64,000 nt of DNA. It comes from Leucaena leucocephala (lineage: Eukaryota > Streptophyta > Magnoliopsida > Fabales > Fabaceae). The position numbers and the translations under genes are program-made. The DNA lies in NCBI GenBank assembly GCA_037074615.1, contig CM073560.1, positions 3,541,501 through 3,605,500 of the forward strand. The letters run 5' to 3'. This document shows positions 47,401 through 57,206 of this stretch, piece by piece. The notes under the pieces are model-generated. The model was not told where the DNA came from and did no database searches. It was given only the letters and a program-made list of their open reading frames with translations. Position 1 is the first letter of the stretch; each line of letters opens with the position of its first letter.

Positions 47401-48184
47401 TTTTGTTGTATAGACTATAGACCCATACCCTTTTTGTAAGAAAAGAAGTAGAACCTAACAAAACAATGATAGGATATTTCATGACAAAACCAAATTTGTT
47501 GGAATTCAGAAACAATAGGATAACAAACAGCTGAGCAAAGCTGCTTGTAAAATCTCTCTTCTCAAAATGTGCAAAACACCCACATAGATTCACTCAAAGG
47601 CATATCAGAATATAAAGTTGCAACACATGGGAACAGTGGATACCTTTATCAGAGAATTGCATATAGGATTCAACCTTTGGAGGAGTAGGGCTCTTGTAGC
47701 AAACACTCTTGCTCCTCTCTTTCAAAATCTCTTCAATGTCTTTGTAATACGACATCTTAGCGGACCCAGCTCCTCTATCTTGATGCTTCGCCTTCTTGAA
47801 TTCCTTTAGCAGATTTCTCCACTTATCCGTACACATAGTCGGCGATCGATCAAATCCCTTATCTCTCATCTTCGCCGATATCTGTTCCCACAAGTGCTTA
47901 TTAGATTTGGAGGTATTAAACAGCCCATCCATCTCACGTCGAAAAGCAATGAGATTTCGCGTTTCGTCTTGTACCCAAGTCTCAGCGCGCTTCTTTGGCG
48001 CCTTAATTTCAACCTCATGGTCCTCGCCGCTACTTTCGCCGAGGATCATTTGATGTTGCGGAAGTTGTTGAAGTGGCAGCGGAGGAGGAGGAAGTTCGGC
48101 ATTGGACGCAACCTCGATCATCATATCTGGGGTTGCTTCTTCTTTGTAGAAATCAATGGGTCGGGGTTTCTCCGATAAATACAT
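44445..48184 (-). CDS. GT-1/GT-4: Trihelix transcription factor of the GT-1/GT-4 clade
   Basis: Five minus-strand exons (47644-48184, 45975-46013, 45634-45771, 45115-45339, 44445-44647) join in phase to 381 residues. The trihelix DNA-binding domain spans about residues 67-158, with the three spaced tryptophans W70, W99 and W122 and the SYYKDIEEIL fourth helix. A basic KAPKKR precedes it as a possible nuclear signal, after a Pro/Gln-rich stretch. Downstream are RLDHDEHPLAITAAD, PPWSWRETP, the VKWGDYTRRIGIDGTSEAIKEA block and the C-terminal conserved region (RLFWLEDEYQIVRSLDRDMP, GWTCLRELDGYRNID, GVMYRGVS). GT-1 clade factors bind GT elements (GGTTAA-type) in light-regulated promoters. The long first intron (46014-47643) has accumulated a minisatellite and a decayed LTR element. 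Which of GT-1 or GT-4 is the closer orthologue was not resolved. Confidence 0.95.
46433..46536. repeat. 26-bp minisatellite, four copies
   Basis: The 26-bp unit ACTATAATAAAATCAATG + TAACAATC is repeated exactly four times head to tail, the only difference being one base (AAAAGC for AAAATC) in the first copy. It lies in intron 1 of the trihelix gene. Near-identity implies recent expansion and probable length polymorphism. Confidence 0.95.
46560..47160 (+). mobile_element. Decayed miniature LTR element in trihelix intron 1
   Basis: A TGGTATCAAAG primer-binding-site-like sequence (46759-46769, complementary to initiator Met tRNA) follows a segment ending CCACTACA. A purine run TTAAAGGAGA (46915-46924) precedes TGTTGGGG. 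The segments before the site (from about 46560) and after the purine run share blocks in order (ATTG/GTTGAA, AGTTGGGA/AATTGGGA, GGAATATACA/GAAATATATA, GGATCAAGAG, TCAAAC). This is the layout of a small LTR retrotransposon with two diverged LTRs of about 200 bp. Its second LTR has an internal 30-bp tandem duplication (47028-47087). No target-site duplication was found. Confidence 0.45.
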
Positions 48185-48789
48185 TAAAACAGAAGATTCA
48201 GAGAAAGAAGAGTATTAGGACCGAGAGTTTGAAAAGCATGAAGATTAAAAACAGGAGTTGCAGAGAACGCAATAGCGTAATGTAGTGATTGAGAAGTAGA
48301 AGCTTTCACATATGAAATCAGATGGACTTGTCTCTCCATGTCTTCCGCATCCAGTCCAACATTTTCCAGTTGATTTCATCTTGCGTGTCGGTTTCAACTT
48401 TCCACAACAAATCAATTAATTTCAATATAAAAAGTTTTACATGAAGCCCACTTTTTTTATTAAAAAAAGAAATATACATTGTGCCTATATATATATTTTT
48501 TTTGGTATAAAAAATTTGTGAAGAGGTTGGACCCAATTCATCATCTTATCAGTAAATTTTCTATTATTTTTAAGTGATAAAAATATTAAATAGGATAAAT
48601 TATTAATTATTTTAAAAAATAAAATTAAGTATTTAAGATATTTTTATAAATATCACGATTAAAATTATAATAAAATAATATTTTTAAAGATTAAATATGT
48701 TTTAAATAATAATATATTTTATATTTTTATTAACTAAACAAACGGGCCATAGGTGTATATATATAGAGAGAGTAACTATTGGTTTATTT
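48185..48789. promoter_or_regulatory. Leader and promoter of the trihelix gene
   Basis: The 100-150 bp beyond the start codon at 48184 are purine-rich on the + strand (pyrimidine-rich leader on the gene strand). Beyond about 48420 the sequence turns AT-rich and leads to the SINE cluster. No specific element was assigned. Confidence 0.4.
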
Positions 48790-48805
48790 AACAGTGCCCG
48801 GACTT

Positions 48806-48993
48806 ACTAACGGGGGTTAGTCCGAGTAGTAAGCGGCTCAGTATCGCTTAAACGAGGTCTCGAGTTCGAGCCTTGGCGAATGCAGAAAATCCCCGTTAGG
48901 AGACTCACCCACTATAGCCAGGTGCGCGACGCGGGTCGGATCCGGATATAGTCGGGATAAACCTCCGGTGAACCGGATGGGCAACTAAAAAAA
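48806..48993 (+). mobile_element. tRNA-derived SINE, family A copy 3
   Basis: A 188-bp element: head GGGGGTTAGTCCGAGTAGTAAG (box A region), box B GGTCTCGAGTTCGAGCC, then TAGGAGACTCACCCACTATA, CCAGGTGCGCGACGCG, ATCCGGATATAGTCGGGATA, CCGGTGAACCGGATGGGCAA and an A tail. It is flanked by identical 16-bp duplications AACAGTGCCCGGACTT at 48790-48805 and 48994-49009. Confidence 0.93.
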
Positions 48994-49089
48994 AACAGTG
49001 CCCGGACTTTTCCTCTCTTTGCTAATCTACTTTAAAAAGCGGCCCATTTTGGCTAGTTTGTACATGATGCGTTTAAAAGGTTTTGTATT

Positions 49090-49274
49090 ACTATCAGGGG
49101 TTAGTACGAGTGGTAAGCGACTCGGTATCATTTAAGCGAGGTCTCGAGTTCGAGTCTTGGCATACGCAGAAAATTCCCCTTGGGAGACTCACCCACCATA
49201 GCCAGGTGCGCGACGCGAGTCGGATCCAGATGTAGTCGGGGCAAAGCTCCGATGAATTAGGTGGGCAAAAAAAA
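49090..49274 (+). mobile_element. tRNA-derived SINE, family A copy 4
   Basis: A 185-bp sister of copy 3 with box A GGTTAGTACGAGTGGTAAG, box B GGTCTCGAGTTCGAGTC and the same downstream blocks, ending GGTGGGCAAAAAAA. It is flanked by identical 15-bp duplications AAAAGGTTTTGTATT at 49075-49089 and 49275-49289. It lies only about 80 bp from copy 3. Confidence 0.93.
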
Positions 49275-49290
49275 AAAAGGTTTTGTATTT

Positions 49291-49558
49291 ACTCATCGTT
49301 GGCTTGATTCAGTTAGCGAAAGGATGAGACATACGATTATTTAGAATATATTTAATCTTTAGAAAATACTATTTTGTTATAGTTCAAGTGGCGGCGTTTA
49401 AGAAGGCATCTTAACTCTTAGGTATTTAGGTTTACGCCTGAAGGTAATAGACAGCTAGCTCTACTCGATATTGGTATCGCCTAGAAAAAAAAAGACTTCA
49501 CCCTGCCCTTAGATCGTGGGTGAGCTCAACCTCTTTCCAAAAATTGTTATACAGAAAA
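49291..49558 (+). mobile_element. tRNA-derived SINE, family B, third copy
   Basis: A family B element starting just after the right duplication of copy 4 (CATCGTTGGCTTGATTCAG, AGCGAAAGGATGAGACATACG). It carries the family blocks TTAACTCTTAGGTATTTAGG and GAAGGTAATAGACAGCTAG, then ATCGTGGGTGAGC and a tail TTGTTATACAGAAAAAAGG. It completes a run of three SINEs from two families. Confidence 0.7.
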
Positions 49559-49609
49559 AAGGTTTAGTACTTCACTTTCAAAAAATATACATAATAATAT
49601 TATTATAAA

Positions 49610-49868
49610 TAATAATCATATGTTTCTTAATATACGACTTAATTAGAGAGTTAATTTTAATTTTAAATATAAAATCTATTTTATATATTTAAGTTTTGTT
49701 TTAAATTACGTTTATTGATACTCTCTCAATAATAATTAAATAAGAGGGGAAGAAGAGATTTAAGGAAAATCATTATAGTATTTTTTAAAAAAATATGTCA
49801 TATTAATTAATTTCTTTAATATAATCAAATTAGTTAAATGAGTCATATATTAATAACTGAAGAAATAT
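49610..49868. mobile_element. AT-rich MITE, family E copy 5
   Basis: About 260 bp, near-colinear with copy 3 at 28655: AGAGTTAATTTTAATTTTAAATATAAAAT (interrupted blocks), TTGATACTCTCTCAATAATAATTAAATAAG and AGAGATTTAAGGAAAATCATTATAGTATTTTTTAAAAAAATAT in the same order. The terminal repeats are degenerate. Confidence 0.6.
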
Positions 49869-50938
49869 AATGTAATATATGTGTTTGTGTCTAATGGAAT
49901 TGACTAGTTTCTCACAACGTGATAAATTAATATTCGAATCTCTATTAGGAGGAGAGATGTCCACATTTAACACCCAAAATACTTGAATATAATTGAGTCA
50001 AATAAAAGAATAGATATGCTTAGCAAACAAAATGTAATCTATACTTCAGTATTTAGTGATTGAAACCAATATGAATGAAAAATTATCTTCCATTTTTTGT
50101 CTCCTTTCTCAAGATTTCTCTTATCAGATCGCTTATATTTCTATTATCTATTCAAATCAAGTTCTCTTCCATTTTTTTTTCTCCTTTCTAAAATTTCTCT
50201 TATCAAATTGCTTATATTTCTAGTATCCATTCAAATTAATTTTATCTGAATGGATTGTGTTCCTTTCTCTCGCTCAACCCAATGAATAATTTTTGACTTG
50301 TTTGATATATGCATTTTTAATATAAAAAATTAAATTAACAATTGAATCATATTATGATTAAATGATTACTCCTTTTTTATTATAGCTCTTAGAGGAAAAG
50401 GAAGTTCTCTCCTATCCTCCTCCTTTTCCTCCCTTCCAAATTTGGGTGGATGATACATTTTAACTATTTTCTTTTTCTCTTTAGGCTTTGAGACTCTGCC
50501 CTGACTTTAGTATTAGGCCAGTACTAAACCTATCTAAACTTTTTTTGTACTTAAAAAAAAAATTAAAATCCTTTTATTTCCTTCTCTTAAATCAAACAAT
50601 AGATCATTAAAACCCCTCTCGCCCTCCACTGAACCAAAATAGGGGTTATAGTCTGGAAACAACCTCAGGCAAAAGCAACAGAGAGGGACTAATTCTCCCA
50701 ATTCAAATCCTATATAAAGTAAATCATGCAAGACAATTTTGCACATAATTTCTTGGTCTGGGAGTTACCTATTCACCTTCTCATCTCTTGAAACATATAA
50801 AAAAAAATTGAAGGTTTGACTTAAAATTGAACCCAAACATTGCATATGGACCCTGACTCCCTCAGCTTAGTCATTGAAAGCAGCAGCGTAAACAAATGGT
50901 CTCAAGCAAAAATTGTTAATTTTTAACATGGATCCAAG
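49869..50938. other. Intergenic DNA and SRP72 3' UTR
   Basis: AT-rich sequence with a diverged tandem phrase (TTCTCTTCCATTTTTT.TCTCCTTTCT at about 50085 and 50161) and a SINE-tail-like TTTTTTTGTACTTAAAAAAAA near 50540. The 3' UTR of SRP72 should lie in the last few hundred bases. No gene is supported. Confidence 0.4.
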
Positions 50939-53900
50939 TTAATTCCTGGACTTCTTTCTCGACTTAGACGAAGTCTTCGTTTGTTCAGGGGCTCCTTTGG
51001 AGGGTCCTGCCTGGTTTGATTTTAGATTTGACATGTTAGAAGATGCTCCAGAAGATTCCTGCTTATCTCTACTCACAGAGCCCTGAGAGCCTCTTACTTG
51101 AGCAGCTCTTTTGTCCTTTCTCTTGGGCCTGTAGCTTGACCTCTCTCGCTTGGGAAGCCACCTTTCTGGATCTGGAGGAGGACCTGGGTTTGCAGGGTCA
51201 AACCCTTTGGGGTACCTTGGCTTTCTCTTTCTCTTTTTCTTAGCTTTTGTCTTGTTCTTTCCTTCCTCGTGTGTTTCAACCACACTAACGTTAATAGAAC
51301 CCTCAACATGTTTTGCTCCAGAAGTCTTCTCCAAGCTATCTATATCGATACCCTTCAAACCAGGTAATGGCTTCAATTTCTTTTCATAAAGTTCTGCCTT
51401 GTTAACATCCATGCGGGCAACTGTTGTTACCAGCCCAACTAGGGATTCTATGCTTCCTTGGCTTTTCACGAGCTCCTCGTACAGACGAGAGGCCTCCTCT
51501 TCCCTGCCATGCCTGATCTTGAATGAAGCGGCTTCTTGCATTATAATGTCAAGCTTATTGTCCTCTGTCATGGCATTGGACCACCATTTGATTGCAGAGT
51601 CGAGCACTGCAGCTGCACCGTCAGTGTCACCGGCACGCTCTTTTAGAGATACAAGGGTGGCGACGGTGGCTGGCTTGTGCTGGATATCTGATATCCTAGC
51701 CAGAGAATCTGCTGCAATATGAGGGTGGCCAGCAGCGGCAGCCACCTGAGCCCTTGCCAAGTAAGCAACTTTGGACTTCTCAGGGAACTTATCAGCAAAC
51801 TGCGCTAGTATTTCCTCAGCCCTTCCGGCCTTGTTCTCTCTCACCAGCAATGCAGCTTGAAGTAAAATGGGCATTACACTGTCAGGAAACATGTCTGGTA
51901 GTCCAGAGACAATTTCTCGGGCCTATAAATTCATAGTGAACAGCAATTATCAGAAAGGCTCATATGCCAAATAGCTTGTCACCCAAATATTGAAATAAAA
52001 GAACTGTGGCAAATTTTTTTCCTCAGTGAGGAAAAGGGGGACGGAGGAAAATGCAGAGAAATTAGATGAAAAATAAGAAAGAAAATGACCTGGTCCAACT
52101 TATTGGCATGAAGAAGCAGAAGGACCCGATTGGTATATATGGCTTCCCTTTGTTTGGATGAAAGTTTCAAGTCCAGTCCATGAGCAAGCTGAAAGCTTTG
52201 TGTCTCTTTCTCTTTAAGCCGATCAAGTTTCTTTAGGCTATCAGACACATCTTTTGGACCTTTCAATGAAACAAGATTGTTCACTGCCACCGCAATTGAT
52301 GATTCATCGGCCAGATCTCGTTTAATTATGTCTGTATAACCTTCCATAGCATCTTGCTTACGCCCAAGAAGCTGTTCATACATCATGCTTGATTGAAATT
52401 ACTGGCTCCTGAGAACCAACATTGTTTTCTTAAAGGAAAATAAAAGTATTGAGATTTCAGAATTTTTACCTGCTGGACATAGGCCAATTGTACAGCTATA
52501 GGAGCCAACTCAATTTCTATTGCATTGTCAGCTGCGTTATCTTCCATAAGTGTCTCTTGACCAATTCTGACACAACAAACATAACATAAATATTAGCTTA
52601 TGTAGGGGGCAAGTTTATTCAATGCATCCTAGACCACATTGCCACAAATGTACTATAAACCAACTGAAGAGGAAAGAAAGATCAGTTATCATGCAATGTT
52701 TAATTACCCACATTTTAAACTTACTATTTATTATGAGTTCTACAATAAAAAAAGGGTATTACCTTCGAGCTGACAGCAAGAGTTGTTCTGCATCAGTGTG
52801 CTTATTCATTTCAATTAAAGAGCAAGAAGTGTTGTATGCCAACTCAAAGCTACTAGGTGCCTTAACCCGAAGCAAATCCAGTGCTCCTTGAACTTCAGGT
52901 GCCCTTCCAGCCATAACTAGGACAGCAACAGAATTTATTTCCAAGTTGTCAATCTTGGATTTATAAAGCTTCTGGTAATTATCCACACAAGCATCCATTT
53001 TCCCCAGACGATACAAAATCTGGGATTCCAAGAGCATAGCTTCATCACTTCTCTCTCCTCTTTTCAGAGACTCCAAGGCTTCATTTAACTTGTTTTGTCT
53101 GTATAAGCAGTATGCCTATTTAGAAACAGCAAAAGGGAAACAACAATATCAATGGTAAGCATTGTTCCACTTGAGCGCACACAAGATGCATCCATGCAAT
53201 GAATTTCCACAAACTAAATCACCGAGAAAAACGTTCATATTTAAACATATGAATGTTTCAAAAGAAATGGGAGATTGCATGCATATCAGAGTAGTAAATG
53301 GTCTTGCTGACTGAATTGACAAGCTTGAATAAGGGCAACACATTCACTGATCCACCAAAGAAATACAAGCACCCTTCATTTCTTCCAAATATTCAAGCAC
53401 TCAGAAACCTTTTATATCACTGGTAAAAGAATAGTAAATAGCCCATGGCTTACAACATATGCAACCCAAATAAATCAAGAAGCCACTGAAAATGGTGGCA
53501 GCTGACAAAGAAAAAAAAAGAAAGAAAAAGTGTGATTTTTCACATTTACACTAGCCAGATTCCTCTTCTATGTTCCATTTCATCCCAGATTATACCTAAC
53601 ATGCTTCATGCCTTTTCCATCCAATCATCTAGAAATTCCACTACTTGTTTCTTCAAGATAACTATTAAAAGAAGATAATTATAAGATTTTGAAGAAAAAA
53701 GGGTGAAATCCAAGGCATATTATAAATTTATAATTATAATGCTCATAATTATAGCTTTAAATACAAGTTTTTTGTTGTTTTGCACACAGTATACCCTTTT
53801 TATTTTTAAAAGAATAAGATGTCAAGAAAGAATTCTTCCAAATTCCAATTTTTCCTGATCATATCTCATCCTCAAACCTCAAATACATGTGCGGTCATTG

Positions 53901-54826
53901 TATGCAAACAAATAAAAATTCACAAAGCTATGGTAGTTATACTATGTCAAATATTACTCAATCTATGAGACACAATGTAGAGGAAAAGAATTTCATGTTA
54001 AGATTAATAACAAGCATATCCCTTTTTGCATTTCTTGATGCAGCTAATTAAATGCAGCACAACAGTGGAGAAATATAGCCATGAGTAAGGGGACAACACA
54101 ATATCCGCTTAAATTGCCAAAACAACGAGCGTTTGATTCTGAGATTTCAATTTAATAAGAAGTCAAATTTGAGTTAAATTCAACTCAAGCATCCCTAAAC
54201 TCCGCTTTCAAAAGTGTGAATAACATTGATTATGGAGAAATTCCAGTAGATTTCCTTGTTAAAAATAATTTTCATTGGACTGCCTCATGGCCTCATGGAT
54301 TAAATTTCTCCATGCAGCAACCAAGCTTGGTCACAAACAAGCACATTTTTACAAATAATCGAGTCTCTACCCACAGAAAAATTCGATTTATTAACCGAAA
54401 CACTACAATGGAAGTTGAAATTACATACTTTAAGGAAATTGAAATCAGCCGGTGACTTCGAAGACTGAATCGTGGAGAGTGCCTCTTGAAAGCCATCAGG
54501 TTTATCAGATTTGACCAGTGCCACAACTTTGCATCTAAGCGCATCCTCGTCGCCAGGTGCAATCGAGAGAACTGGGAATAAGTTTCAGACATCACAAACA
54601 AAGTCAAATGATATAGAAATAGAGGGAGGTAGTGTCGGCATACAAATCAACAAAATTGAAAACAATTCTAAGTGCAAAACGAACTTTGATCTGCAATTTT
54701 AACAGCATTTTTGTAGGCAGAATTTTGTATGTGTTTATTAAGTGTGGTGAAGAGATCTTCGATGGGAGGAAGAGGCTGTGACGCCGGTGAAGCAGGTTTC
54801 GGCTTATCCTTCGACTTCGGAGCCAT
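50939..54826 (-). CDS. SRP72: Signal recognition particle subunit SRP72
   Basis: Six minus-strand exons (54685-54826, 54429-54571, 52763-53115, 52470-52566, 52090-52371, 50939-51922) join in phase to 666 residues, starting MAPKSKDKPKPAS. The N-terminal three quarters is helical TPR repeats (for example AYCLYRQNKLNEALESL, ILYRLGKMDACVDNYQKLY, AYVQQLLGRKQDAMEGY, AARILVREN-like repeats in the last exon). These form the SRP68-binding part. The C-terminal RNA-binding region has the Lys cluster KKKRKRKPRYPKGFDP (about 567-582) and the family signature PDPERWLP (589-596), followed by a basic Ser-rich tail. SRP72 binds SRP RNA with SRP68 and supports ER targeting of nascent secretory proteins. An upstream in-frame ATG at 54850 would add MGLSRSES; the inner ATG was chosen because plant SRP72 starts MAPK. 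No defect was seen. Confidence 0.96.
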
Positions 54827-54989
54827 AGATTCACTCCGGCTCAAGCCCAAATCTTTTCTCGCTCGCCAAACAATGAAAGAAAGATTGATTTAGCAGTGCG
54901 CTTTTGTTTAGTTTCTCAGCTAACGGCGTCGTCCTCTTCATCCGGGAGCTTTGACCTTTCCGGATTTCCCAGAGTTCTCTTTCCTCCCT

Positions 54990-55150
54990 AGACTGCCAAA
55001 ACCATAGGTGGGCTCAAGTCTAAATGGATTGGGCCATCAAGTGATGGCCCAATTAATTTTGACCATATGTGGGCTCACGTCTAAATTATTGGGCCGGTGA
55101 AGTCATGTAGGCCCAACTAATTTTTATAGATGAAAAGGGCCGGCCCACAT
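54990..55150. promoter_or_regulatory. Divergent promoter with tandem-repeated site II (TGGGCC) elements
   Basis: Between the SRP72 start and the thimet-oligopeptidase start there are five TGGGCC/GGCCCA hexamers: 55030-55035, 55046-55051, 55090-55095, 55110-55115 and 55142-55147. They fall in two imperfect 61-bp tandem units, each beginning GTGGGCTCA (55008 and 55069) and containing TGGGCC...GGCCCAA. TGGGCY site II elements bind TCP factors and are typical of plant housekeeping and translation-related genes. The spacing is consistent with driving SRP72, about 200-300 bp away, and perhaps formerly the opposite gene. Confidence 0.75.
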
Positions 55151-56808
55151 GACGAGGAATGAAAATGAGTATGGTCCCCCAACCGCTTCACAATCTCGCT
55201 AGCCTTCACCTAATCCTAGAGAACCCCAGGCTTTGTTCGGCTGCCTGATAACGAGATGTACATTATTTAATTATTTTTTGTTTGCCAACAATACTTTATG
55301 AGTTAGACATGTCTAGATTTACTTATAATAAATAATTTGTCTTACTTAATATTAATATTATTTAAAATAATATTAGTATCATTTAAAAAAAAAAATTTAC
55401 GTTTAATCTCTTTCTACCAAATTTTATAAAAAAATATTTATTATTATTTATTACTCGTACATAATTTATTTTTGGAATTTCTTTATATACGTTAATTTCA
55501 ATTTTGTCATTTCACCCCACCCAAAGCTAAGCAAATTTCCCTCGCAATCGAAAGTTTTGGTGATCGGGAAAAGACCAGAGAAAATGACGGAAAGTGAGAA
55601 AATGGTCAAACAGAAGAGAGACAGAAGCCTGCTCGCCTTCACTGGAGCTGCAGCTGTGGTTGCAATTGCCGTCAACCTTGCCATCGCCGCCATGAAGCAC
55701 CATAAGGAGAAAAATCGAAGAAAAAACGGTCCAATTATCTCTTACTTTCTTATCTTGGAGTTACCTTAGTTAAGCTGTCTGGCTTGTTTGGCTTTGGTGA
55801 TCTAATGTTATATGTATTTTTGGTTTAATTATAGTTAAAATGAATATATGTTTGTTTCTGAAATCGCTTTGGGTAACGTTGTAGATCTTCTGGGCTCCAA
55901 TGTGCGTATTAACCTATCAAAATCTGAGATTCTTAAGTTGGCAGACCAAATCATTGCGAAGTCAAAAGAGGTCCATGATGCTGTTGCCTCAGTCCCCCTT
56001 GAAAAGGTATTCTTAATTGTTGTATTTCTTTATTTTGTTTGATCCTATACATGAGGAAGCTTCTTAATGCACCGTTGGTGTTTCTGACGGCATGTTATTT
56101 GTAGCATGTTCTTACTGAGGCCTTTAAGGATATGATCCTCTCTTCAACTTTCTTGCATGCGTATGATCCTGATTAGTTTCCCTTTTTCTTGCTTCATTGG
56201 TAAATTCATAACTGTTGTCATTTCTGTTTGTAGATATTAACTTTATTTCCCCCTTTTTAGTTTTTCCGTCACTGTAAATTGTTTTCTAAGGCTTGCTTGA
56301 CTTAATTGAGTGGTCTAAAACCGCAGGTTACATACATGAACGTTATATCACCTCTAGCAGAACTTGAAGCACAGCAATTCCCGTCGATACAATCTTGTGT
56401 TTTTCCAAAGCTGGTATCTTCTGTGGAGGATGTGAGCAAAGCTAGTGCAGAAGCAGAAAGAAAAATAGATGCTCATCTTAACTTGTGCAGGTTTGGTTGA
56501 TTAGGTTATTAGGAATAGGTGGTGGTTACGTTTAACTGTAATCTATAAAGGGAGGAAAAGCTATGCATTTTACTTGCTATAATGGCTTTCCCTACTATGC
56601 TTGTTTTCTACTAGAAGCAAAAGAAAGGAAAACTCAGATTTTCGTAGATTTTTGTTTTCCATGACTTATTCAATATATGCCATTACAAGATATTACAAAT
56701 GTAACTGTCTCTTTAATATAAGGATTATAGGGCTAAATATAATACTGTTCCTTGAAATTGGATCAGCAAACGTGAAGATGTATATCTTGTTGTCAAGGCA
56801 TTTGCAGC

Positions 56809-56821
56809 GGGGGGGGGGGGG
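56809..56821 (+). repeat. G13 homopolymer inside a coding exon
   Basis: Thirteen consecutive G fall in the exon that reads KREDVYLVVKAFAA, then four Gly codons, then WMIAEAKCFVQIL. With exactly 13 G the family reading frame is kept across the run. It is a mononucleotide microsatellite prone to slippage and the length may also be a sequencing uncertainty. Confidence 0.85.
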
Positions 56822-57206
56822 TGGATGATTGCTGAAGCCAAATGCTTTGTTCAAATTCTGGTAAGTCAATTTCTATTTTTAATTATATATTTTTGGGAAA
56901 CTTTGTTGAGAAAATGAATATTTTTTGTGCTACCTACGTTTTGGTAAACTCAATTTAGTATATGTTAAAATGTTATCCATGTGAAAAACAAAATCCTGAT
57001 CTTGATTCTTGCATAATCAGTGACAGGTGAGACACTTTGAGCGAAATGGATTGAACGTCACTGCAACCAAGAGAGAAGCGTTACTGCGTTTAAGAACTCA
57101 GATTGATGAATTAAGCTTAAGATATGTCCAAAATCTTAGCAATGATGGCAGTTTTCTTCTCTTCAACGAGTCAGAGTTAGCTGGATTGCCTCCAGAGTTT
57201 CTCAAG

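Noticed and set aside
47594..47643. Extension of trihelix exon 1 past 47644
   Set aside because: The reading continues into the intron; splicing at the GTATCC donor to 46013 keeps the conserved GVEDTS block in phase.
48830..48870. Functional tRNA gene suggested by box A and box B
   Set aside because: The tRNA-like part is followed by a shared body and A tail and flanked by target-site duplications, so it is the head of a SINE.
56762..56828. Frameshift at the G13 run in the peptidase exon
   Set aside because: Counting the run shows that 13 G keep the family frame from KREDVY to WMIAEAKCF; the open frame with a stop just after the run is a different frame.
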